From positions 87,592,244 through 87,656,243 of the forward strand of contig CM024763.1 in assembly GCA_014218235.1 (NCBI GenBank): a stretch of 64,000 nt of DNA. The letters are read 5' to 3'. Positions 55,695 through 64,000 of the stretch are shown piece by piece (the stretch's first letter is position 1; each line of letters starts with the position of its first letter). This DNA comes from Colocasia esculenta (Eukaryota; Streptophyta; Magnoliopsida; Alismatales; Araceae). Below the pieces are notes generated by a model, which was not told the origin of the DNA, searched no databases, and worked only from the letters and a program-made list of their open reading frames with translations. The position numbers were made by a program, and so were the translations under genes.

Positions 55695-57457
55695 CTACAA
55701 CTTACTAGGTTCAAGTAGACTAACAGAAGCAAGGTACGCTACACATCCCGCATTAATTAAATTTCTAGCTCTAAGTGCAGAAATAATAAACTTGAGAGTG
55801 TAAAAAGGCATACCTTGAAATTCAAACACTTCACCACCAGGTCTGCAAAATTTGACTCTCTTCTTTCTACAATCAACCAGTGCCCCATAGGCCTCTAACC
55901 AATCCATCCCCGGAATCACATCATATTCTTTCAATGTTAAGGCATACAATCTTGCTGGCATTTGATTCCCATGAATTACTATCGGGACCTCTTCTATAAA
56001 GCAGGAAGTCAACAAATACCCTCGTGAAGGAATTTCCACTACCAACTCACAAGACCTTTCTTCTAAAGGAAGTACCATGCTATCCAGAAAATCTTCGGAA
56101 ATAAATGAATGGGAAGCATCTGGATCAATTAATACTCTAGCAGTAAAATCAAAGAAAGGTAAAATACCTTCAATAAGATTGTATGCTTCTGCCTGAGCTC
56201 TGGTAACAGCCATCACTCGACCCCGTCCTCCTCTTTGATACGGTGCACCTCTGCCCTGCTCTGCTGACTGCTGAAAGGGCTGCTGCTGCTGTTGGGTTCC
56301 TCTACCATAAGTATGCTCTCGAGGATACGGACAATTCCTTGCTAAATGTCCTGGCTGCCCACAATGATAACATCTAAAAGCTGGATATGTTGTAGGCTGC
56401 CCTGCCGTGCTCTGCTGTGATTCTTCTGGAACCAATGGCCTATAGCCACGACCCTGCTGAAAGCCTCCTTGCTGAAAACCCTGCTGCCTACCTCTACCAC
56501 GGCCTCCTTGAAAGAATTTCTTGATCTGCTTGCCCCATTTTGCTATTCCAGATGATGAAGAAGCTCCAGAAGGTGCCTTCCCCTTACTAATTCCTCCTGA
56601 CGGTTGTGGATGTCGAAAACTACCCGAGCCTAAACCACCTGTTTGAGACTGCCCCTGCCTGGCCCGAACAGTCCTCTCAAGTATTGCTGCTCTCTGAGCT
56701 GCCTCTTCCATTGTTCTACACATCAATGGGATCACTGCATCTTGCAATTCGAGCCTCAGACCTCGAATAAAATATTCCACCATCATGATATTATCAGTTA
56801 CTACATATGGGGCGTACCTGCTCAAGGCTATAAACCTCATCTGATATTCAAGTACCGAAAGATTCCCTTGTTGGAGTGTCCTGAACTGTTCTCTTTCATT
56901 TGTGAATCTGTATTGGGAAGAAGGAATCATTAAAAACTGACAAAAATTTTGACCATAAATAGTGTCCTCCGTCCTGCCTGTAAAAACTGTCTGCATCTTT
57001 AATCGCCACCATTCCTGCGCAAACCCTCGTAGCTGGTATGCCGCAAGAATTACTCTATCTTCCTGGGGGACCTCATTATCGCAAATACCCTCTCGATCTC
57101 ATGTATCCAATGTTCCGTTGTATCCGGGTTGGGACCTCCTGAGTATGTAGGGGGCTGCAATCTCAAAAATCGCTCTACAAGTACCGTAGTCTCTTCTCCA
57201 GTAGCTGGTCTCACTGGAACTGCCGGTTGTACAGGTACTACAGGAGGTACCTCTACTCCGGGTGGGGGTGGAACTGGAGCTACTGGTACTGCCTCCTCTG
57301 GAAAGGGTGGTACTACTGCCGCTGGCTGTACCGGTGGTTGCTGATCCAGTCTCACCCGAATCTCTGTCAAGCTTTCCCGAATTCTTTCTATCATTCTTTG
57401 CGTAGGATCCTCTCCTGCCCCTTCTCCTTCACCTCCCAAATTTCTCCTTTCGGCCAT
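55695..57457 (-). pseudogene. Gag and protease (Tekay type), one frame change, altered protease site
   Basis: The likely start is MAERRNLGGEG at 57457. Earlier in-frame residues have no family resemblance. A gag segment (ERFLRLQPPTYSGGPNPDT) is cut by a frame change near 57060. The second segment has FRTLQQGNLSVLEYQMRFIA, a long Gln/Gly/Arg-rich stretch and the zinc knuckle CYHCGQPGHLARNC. The protease follows, with VLIDPDASHSFIS where the family has Asp-(Thr/Ser)-Gly. The catalytic Asp is kept but the following two residues are changed, so the protease is probably dead. Confidence 0.88.
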
Positions 57458-57594
57458 TACTACTCCTGCACAAACATTATTCCAACAACACAATACACAA
57501 GAGATCAATACAAAACCAGGGTCACTACCAGCAGTAGGTTACAGTAATGACATAGCCATGTAATTTCCAATTCCTTTATATTCTTACAGACCTT

Positions 57595-57606
57595 GCTCTG
57601 ATACCA
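57595..57606 (-). promoter_or_regulatory. tRNA-iMet primer-binding site (Tekay-type element)
   Basis: TGGTATCAGAGC on the minus strand, two bases from the 5' LTR end. Shared with the copia and gag-only elements here. Confidence 0.92.
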
Positions 57607-57608
57607 AC

Positions 57609-59698
57609 TGTGATGGTCCTCTCCGTTCAGACCCGTTAATCTAATAACGAGCCTAACTCGAGTCCGCCTCCCGCGAATGGGCCGAAGACTCGAAAGGGAT
57701 ATCAAACCACGAGTCCGTAGAAACATAAAGGAACTAGCTCAAATATTCATAAGATCTGCCAATCTCACAAATATTTACATGAAATATACATAACTGTAGT
57801 ACAACTGTAACCAAACTACAACAGAACCTGGGGCATACCCCGAGGTAAACAACAGAAAGTGAAAATTACACTGATGGTGGTGCTGACCCTCCACTGGACG
57901 ACGGGCGCGAAATCTCCTGATCTCCCTCACCTGGTAGGAGGTAGGGGTGAGCCTCTCGAGTCATTGGCTCATTAGGGAGACTCCCTAGAAATCGAGCAAA
58001 CTAACACAAGTAGCAAAGCAGGAAATACTACACTAACAATTTATAATATTATCCAGCAGAATATAAAAACTGTAAGTACTACTTACCATTTGCTGCTTAG
58101 CAGGAATCGATGTAAATAAATAAACAGCAAAACCAAACAGGTGTACGAGCTACTGTAGAGAAACGCCACACTCGGGCCGCGTCAACTAGTTCGCGACACC
58201 AGTTACTGACCCGGACAAACAACACAGGACTACCTCTCAGTCTCGCAGCCACGGACGAAAGGTCCAGCTGCCGCTCCACTAAACAAGTACAAAGAACTGT
58301 GGAGTCCAACTAAACCACCACAACCTGCAAGTCACACACCTTGCAGGCCCATGCCTGGAACCTTTAGGGACTCTGGCCCAAGCTCCCTAAAGTGAGGCAC
58401 TGGAAAACAGGACTAGCTGGGGTCCAGTACGTCTACTGGTGTCCGTCTCCCCCAACTACGAGCGCTCTACAAGCGACAACACAACAAACTCTCTCTAGTC
58501 GCTGTCCCACTGCCGTCTTTCCCTCAGCCGGACGTACTACTCAACACAAGAGTGAGGGTGTCCAGGAAGACGACAAGACCTCATCGGTACCCAGTACCGG
58601 GACAAGCCCGAGCACTCACGTGCCTGGCTCACACAAAACCTGGGGCTCCCAACTGAAGAGGTATCCACGGAAGGCGTCAAACTACACACCACGTACACAG
58701 AAACCACGTGCACAACGCACAATCCACGTGTGAACACCACGTAAACCACACAACACACGCTCCCCGAGCGCTGAAAGAGTGCCAATGCACCTTTTTTATC
58801 ATAACATACCAGAAACCACACTAGACAGATAATCAAACACTTATACACATTTATGAATAACTACATTCGGATGTTATCGCGACAGGATACTGTGTCGCCT
58901 TCATAACGCGACGGCACGATGGGTCGCCTTCTGAACGCGACGCATCACTGTGTCGCGACATGGTCGCGACGCCATGGGTCGACGCCTTAACAGGTGCGAA
59001 CCCTAAACCGAAATCCTTCATTCAAATCACTCCAAACTCTTTAGAACCTACGGTTTCCTTTCCATTTTCATGATTTAATGTGTTCCTACACATGTTATCT
59101 AAGGTTTAGAAAGCAAGAAACACATTATCCACATCACACGAATGTTTCACGGATCAAACTACGGGAAATCTCCCTACCTTCGCGAAGAACGCGAAGAACG
59201 AAGCTCGTACGATGTTTCCCCCGCTCCACCAAGCGTCCTCGCGGTGGAAACTCGCCAAATCAACCACTAACAAGCCGAATCGCCCGCAATTGCCACAGTA
59301 AAACCCCCTGGCCGAGCAGAGCTTCTCTGAGCTCTGTTCTGCCAGGGTTTCTTAAAAACGCAGTTCAATTAAGAACGCGACGCCCTTCTAAGTCGCGACC
59401 TGAACGTGACACTTTAAGCTGTCGCCTTAAGCCTGCTGACGTCAGTCCGTGCGCCCGGCATGCGACACGCGGCAGACATGCAAACGTTCACTTAAACTGG
59501 CAGTTTCATGAACGCGGCGCCATGGGCTGTCATGATCAAAATGCGACGCCCCTCACTGTCACGTTAGGAACCGAGAAACAGTGAGTGCTTTGGGCAAAAT
59601 CTCATAACATGCGGAAATCACCTGCCACACACACGTCATCAGCCACACACTGGCCTCCATAACCATACAATGACGATCCGAACGGTTAGAACGTTACA
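57609..59698 (-). mobile_element. 5' LTR of the Tekay-type element
   Basis: 2,090 bp, TGTGATGGTC to GAACGTTACA on the plus strand. Most differences from the 3' LTR are in its first 130 bases and at CpG sites. CpG-dyad clusters lie at 58875-58990 and 59370-59560. Short ORFs here mirror those in the other LTR and are not genes. Confidence 0.92.
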
Positions 59699-60807
59699 CC
59701 AGGAGTCTCGCACGCACCTAGCTCCATCGTCCGAGCTCCCCACACGCTGCCTTTGCTTCACACGCCCGGGCTCCAGGACTCCTTCGCGCACCAGCTTCTG
59801 CATCGCACTGGATCTGCCGCTCCATCTGCCTCTCTCACACCCGAGCTCACACGCCAGCTGCGCTTCTCGCCTCCAGAGCTCCAGTCGCACCGCCTCCAGC
59901 CGTACATGCCTCTGCACGCCCCAGCCGTACGCTCCAGCTACTACGCACACGCCAGCTCCGCACCCAGCAGATTCGGCTGCCAGCGCTCCACTGCACAGCC
60001 TCCAGCCCTTCACCCAGCTCCGCACGTCCAGATCCGACTCCGCACACCCACCTCCATCGCGCCGCGCCCAACTTCCAGATTTTTCCTAGCCTTTCCCTGC
60101 CTCTGTCTTCACACATGGCAGTCTGCATACCCCAGCTCCACGCGCCCAAGCTCCGCACGAGCTCCAGATCTGCATGAGCTCCATCGCTCGAGCTCCGCCA
60201 GCCTCACGCCCCCTGGCTCTGCACGCACCGCCTCCGCAGCGCCAGATGCGCAGCACCCCAAATGAGCAGCTTTTCCTGGCTTCTCTCTGGCTCTGTCAAC
60301 CTGATGGGAAGAAGAAAAAGGTAAGGCGGTGGTGTACGTGGCCGGTTATGGTGAGATGAGAGAAAGGGTATGGCGCACTGTGCTGATGGTGGTGAAGAAA
60401 GAATGCTGGCGCAATGGAGTTATGAGGGGGGGTATGTGGCATGATGGTATTGGGTGAGGGTTTAAAATTTATTTAAAATTTTGATTTATTTACAGATTAA
60501 TATTTACAAGAATTATTAGAAGATGTTTACGAAAATATAAAAGTAATAATAAGAGCAACAATTATTTATATACAGTGTACCTGCAAAAAGAGAAAACACT
60601 TTTATTAGTAAAACTATTCAAAAGACATTGACTTTATTAAATGGGAATCTAACTATGTGTTCTACTCGAAAATTTAACTAATATGTTCAAAAACTTATCC
60701 ATGGATGAAATGAAAATTAAAATCAAAATGCACATTATTTATAGATAAAAACTGTCTAAAATTAACTATATGTATGAAATTTAACACGAAAAATTTCATA
60801 GTTATCA

Positions 60808-63185
60808 ATATGTAATAGAGATAAATGACAACAAATGCACTAAAATGTACCAACTAGTGAAGGAAAGAGTCCAACACAACGCACAAGTCTAGTACAGTCC
60901 CGAAGTAAATAAAGTACAAGTGCTGAATTAAAAGGGAAATAACACGTCCCTTAGGGGCATACCCCGAGGGTGAAGTACAACTGCTGGGGGAACACTGCTC
61001 ACTAGGGACGCCATCTACTACGGCCCCGTCTCCTCAGTCCGCTGCGGAGGGAGCTGCTGTGAAGTCTCACCTGCAAAAGAGCGAGTGAGCTTCACAAAGA
61101 AGCCCAAAAGGGACTACCAATCTCCCACGAGTTATAACAGTAGAATAGAACTAAGGTGCAATAATTAAATAAAGTAGTAGATTCTATTCTACTAAACAGT
61201 CATGTGCGGAAGCGTGAAAGAAACTACACGGTCGTCGGTCTAGGCTACATGTCGGGACCGAAAACCCGTGTAAAATGCGGCACCAAGGAAAACCCAAGGC
61301 TGTAAACTCATACAGTCAAGATTGCCTGGACAAACACACTAGCTACAGTACACTACACTAGTCAACTGGTCAGGTGCACCACGCGCCTTACCCTCGACCA
61401 ACGGTCCATGTCTAGCACCTTCCGTCGGAGTGAGACGCGGAACTAAGGTAACCACAACTGTCGTAGTCTGGCCGGACTACGGTCCCATGCCTAGCCTCTC
61501 TAAATGGTTCTGGAACCACGTAGAGTGAGGCAGTGAGAAAGGACTAGCTGGTCCACACCGAACAAGTGCCACAACTACCTCGGCGACCCAGACCCAGCTA
61601 AGAGAGCTCTACAAACACTCTACGCCGATGTCCCCACCGTTTTCTCCTCCGCTCCAAGTCAGTGACTTGAGCAGGCCCGCCGCTCGGAGAACTCCCTCTA
61701 ACAGACGCGCGGGGACGGGGGTCCCAGGTAACAGTAACAACTTGTCTCGCGAACAAGCCCTCAAGTGCCTAGCACCGGGCGAAGAGACTAGAGTAGCACT
61801 GCACTACAGGTGCCAAGAAAGCCGAGTCGCAGTGGAAGAGGAACGTCAAAACCTATCGCCAGTCCCTCTCGGTCAGAGAGGCGGCGCAGCGATACGTCAC
61901 GATAAGAACACGATGATCCTGCCTGTCACGACAAGAAAAGAAGATGGCCCTTAGGGCTCTCGCGATAGCAATGCGATGGCTAAGGGCGCTGCAACAACCT
62001 CGGGTCTTCTGAACGCGACGGGTGCTGGGGCGCGTTCAGATAGAACATGACGCGACGATACGTCGCGACCAGGTCGTGACTAGGAAACTCGTCGCGACCT
62101 CAGCCAAGTGCCCAAACAAGGCAACACAACCCACCCCTAAAACATCAAAATGGTACAACAAGGGGAGGGGAGCATAACAAATGAATATAACTGCTCAATT
62201 AACCCCAAACCACCCTTAAGAAAACCCATGCATGTCAAGGAAAGCCAACCACACTCATTATCCTCACATGCAACATGGATCTCACCTCATACAAACCCCT
62301 CATCAAGCATGAATCCATCCAAACAAACACCATGAAACTATCACACATGGATCATAGGAAGCTAAGCAGCACCTAACATGATTCTAGGTTTAGAAGAAAG
62401 GGGGTTTGGCCCTAGCATGGCAGAACTAAGGGAAGGTTGGAAATCCCTACTTCAAGATGAAGAACCACCCCAGAGGGGCCTTCTCGTAGGCTTGCACCCC
62501 TCTTCCTCCGAGCTCCAAAGCCCACGCTCACACCGTCCATGAGCCGAGCACGACCTCCTTCATGAGTCGATGGAGAGGAGCATGCACCATACAAGAAGAA
62601 GGGGGAAAAGCACAGTGAGGAAAGGAGAAGGAGAAAGAAGTACACAACCAATCCAATCCACACTTACCACACAAGGTAACAACACTCCAAGCCACAACAA
62701 GGTCCACCCAAGCTCCTCACGGAGCCACCAAGCACAGAGGAATCGCCAGAGAGGGGAAAACATAGAGAACATGCGAAATGGGGATTTTGCTCTCGAGCTT
62801 GGGCACATAAACACAGATGATGAGAACGCGACAGACCTGGTCGTCGCATTAGCAAAGCTAACACGGCACCCACCTACGTCGCGATCGGGAAACGCCTGCG
62901 ACCCTGACGGTCAAAGCCACCACGTGGCATGCATGCAACGCTGACATCTGATCGCGACAAACCAGTATGTCACGCTCATGCATGCATGACGACACGTGCC
63001 TCCACCGTCCAGACAGCTAAAAGACAAAACAACAGTTTGCTGTCAAAGCCCTGTTGCGACAGGGGCGGCCGACGCGTTCTCATTCAGAATGCGACGGTCA
63101 CCTACGTCGCCTTCAAAGGCGACGGGTCGACATGTCGCAACCACAGCCAAGAGAGCTGACCCTCAAAGGGGACAGGGATGTTACA
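60808..63185 (-). mobile_element. Tekay-like LTR of a third subfamily, truncated at its left end
   Basis: From the edge of the Athila-type LTR to GGGATGTTACA. It shares GGGGCATACCCCGAGG, CCATGTCTAGCACCTTCC and GTGAGGCAGTG with the other LTRs of this group but is otherwise diverged. CpG-dyad clusters lie at 61955-62100 and 62820-63145. Its plus-strand start was lost or lies across the Athila-type insertion. ORFs inside have no domain motif. Confidence 0.65.
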
Positions 63186-63381
63186 GCTACCATCACTATT
63201 GTTCAAATTCCTTCAAAAAGGAAAATGATAATGAATAGGTTATAAAATCCATAGTTTGTGCGTGTGCATATTTAATTTTAACTAATTACCCATAGTTCTA
63301 CCCATATCTCACATAGGTAGGATAATTGACTTTAGTCAATGTAGGTCATCCTACATCATCCTATACTTAAGAACAACCTGG
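63186..63381 (-). other. Deleted internal region of a gypsy element
   Basis: About 200 bp between an LTR end and a primer-binding site. Its right part resembles the leader of the gag-only element (about 33960-34080). All coding sequence has been deleted. Confidence 0.55.
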
Positions 63382-63393
63382 GCTCTGATACCA
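63382..63393 (-). promoter_or_regulatory. tRNA-iMet primer-binding site (right-edge element)
   Basis: TGGTATCAGAGC on the minus strand, six bases from the presumed LTR end, a wider spacing than in the other elements. Confidence 0.85.
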
Positions 63394-63399
63394 CAAAAT

Positions 63400-64000
63400 T
63401 GTAACATCCTGACGCGGAATATCGGAGCGGGCTACAGTTAAATATATAGTATAGAGTGCAAATTAGACATCAAACAATTGCACAATTTGGAATAAATCCA
63501 AAAGCACCAACTTTATTGATAATTTCACTACTTACTATTACATCCACTAATTCAGAGCCAAAACTATGGGTCCAAAGCACTTTATTCAAATAAAAACAAC
63601 TAACTAGCTAATACTAATGTAATTGGATGACAGCATATCGGGTCACTCATATATCTGCCCGTCCCCATCCTCATGCGTGTGGTATTCACCATCAGTGTCA
63701 CCTAAAACACATATAACAAATAGCGCAGAATGAGCAGTAACACCCAATAGGACTAAATATCTCGAAAATAGGCATGCTTTAAATTATTAATGTCTTATAT
63801 AGTAGGATAACTAGAGAGAACAGTCGAGAGAGTAATAGCACATGATAGCAAGAGAACAATAGTACTTTTCAAAAAGAATATAGCACAACTAGCACGTTAA
63901 AGGAATGGCCATATCACGAGATAGCACGTCACGATAGCACGATAGCACACTAGTCAAGATAGTACTTTGATTGTCTTTAGATTACCGAGATGACTAGCAC
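63400..64000 (-). mobile_element. 5' LTR of a gypsy element related to the gag-only element (runs off the edge)
   Basis: Starts TGTAACATCCTGACGCGG. Blocks such as CATGCTTTAA, AATGTCTTAT and AGGATAACTAGAGAGA follow the order seen at 34500-34550 in the LTR of the gag-only element. The rest is outside the window. Confidence 0.7.

Larger units (their letters stand above)
50621..59698 (-). mobile_element. Full-length Tekay/Del-type chromovirus, coding region decayed
   Basis: 9,078 bp with target duplication CCAGG (50616-50620 and 59699-59703). LTRs of 2,089 and 2,090 bp lie at 50621-52709 and 57609-59698. Element sense is minus: 5' LTR on the right, tRNA-iMet primer site, gag, protease, reverse transcriptase, RNase H, integrase, chromodomain, 3' LTR. 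LTR differences are few by eye except in the first ~130 bp. The coding region has two frame changes (one more is possible at 55690-55694) and three nonsense codons. Confidence 0.92.
49093..60807 (-). mobile_element. Second Athila-type 5' LTR, split by a full Tekay element
   Basis: Segments 49093-50620 and 59704-60807, about 2.6 kb in total. In element sense it starts TGATAACTATG and ends CGTTCA, matching the LTR at 40418-46500 but clearly diverged. It has TATTTAAGG near 50584-50598 and four stem-loop motifs at 49428-49848. A C-rich stretch (59704-60290) repeats AGCTCC/GCAC words and gives long but spurious ORFs. Confidence 0.8.

Noticed and set aside
59670..60359. Overlapping ORFs of 60-170 codons on both strands
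   Set aside because: They lie in a C-rich, word-repeating part of an Athila-type LTR. Low stop frequency is expected from the composition, and no domain or start context supports a gene.

Overview
This window looks like nuclear, intergenic DNA of a flowering plant, built almost entirely of LTR retrotransposons nested inside one another. The reasons are copia and gypsy polyproteins of plant lineages, primer-binding sites matching plant initiator-Met and Asp tRNAs, a Mutator-like MITE, microsatellites and a 100-N assembly gap. I find no convincing host gene, tRNA, rRNA or CRISPR array. The species cannot be named from this sequence.

Layout. (1) 1-6278: the 3' part of a plus-strand SIRE/Maximus-type copia element: RNase H end, a long 3' region with an additional ORF (aORF), then a 3' LTR. 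(2) 6443-13030: Tekay/Del-like gypsy LTRs, one cut at its left end, one fragment inverted, and one followed by a remnant of pol. (3) 13031-15339: non-coding DNA with a TA/TC microsatellite and a 237-bp Mutator-type fold-back MITE with a 9-bp target duplication. (4) 15340-40417: a three-deep nest. A Tekay-like LTR (15340-15733 plus 38002-40417) holds a gag-only gypsy element (15734-37996, duplication CAAAA). One of that element's LTRs holds a complete 13.1-kb minus-strand SIRE-type copia element (16674-29821, duplication CATTG), with gag, pol and a roughly 1,190-codon aORF, all broken by small indels. (5) 40418-48842: an Athila-type LTR carrying a nested solo LTR (41962-45521), a tRNA-Asp primer site, a leader and a broken gag. 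(6) 48843-48942: N gap. (7) 48943-60807: the 5' end of a second, diverged Athila-type copy in the opposite orientation. Its LTR is split by a full-length Tekay-type chromovirus (50621-59698, duplication CCAGG). (8) 60808-64000: another Tekay-like LTR, a deleted internal remnant with a tRNA-Met primer site, and the start of a further LTR.

No element here looks able to transpose alone, because every polyprotein is interrupted. Many interruptions are single-base losses, often in short homopolymers, and the two LTRs of the copia element differ in the same way, so part of the damage may be assembly error. The full Tekay element instead shows nonsense transitions and a changed protease active site, which look like genuine decay.

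The most unusual content is in the LTRs and aORFs. The first copia LTR has paired 10-bp palindromes spaced 21 bp apart on a 75-bp period just upstream of its TATA box. The second has an AATCGTT minisatellite. The gypsy LTRs share clusters of CpG-rich dyads. The Athila-type LTRs carry a family of short stem-loops. Both copia elements place a homologous aORF behind a similar promoter-like leader.
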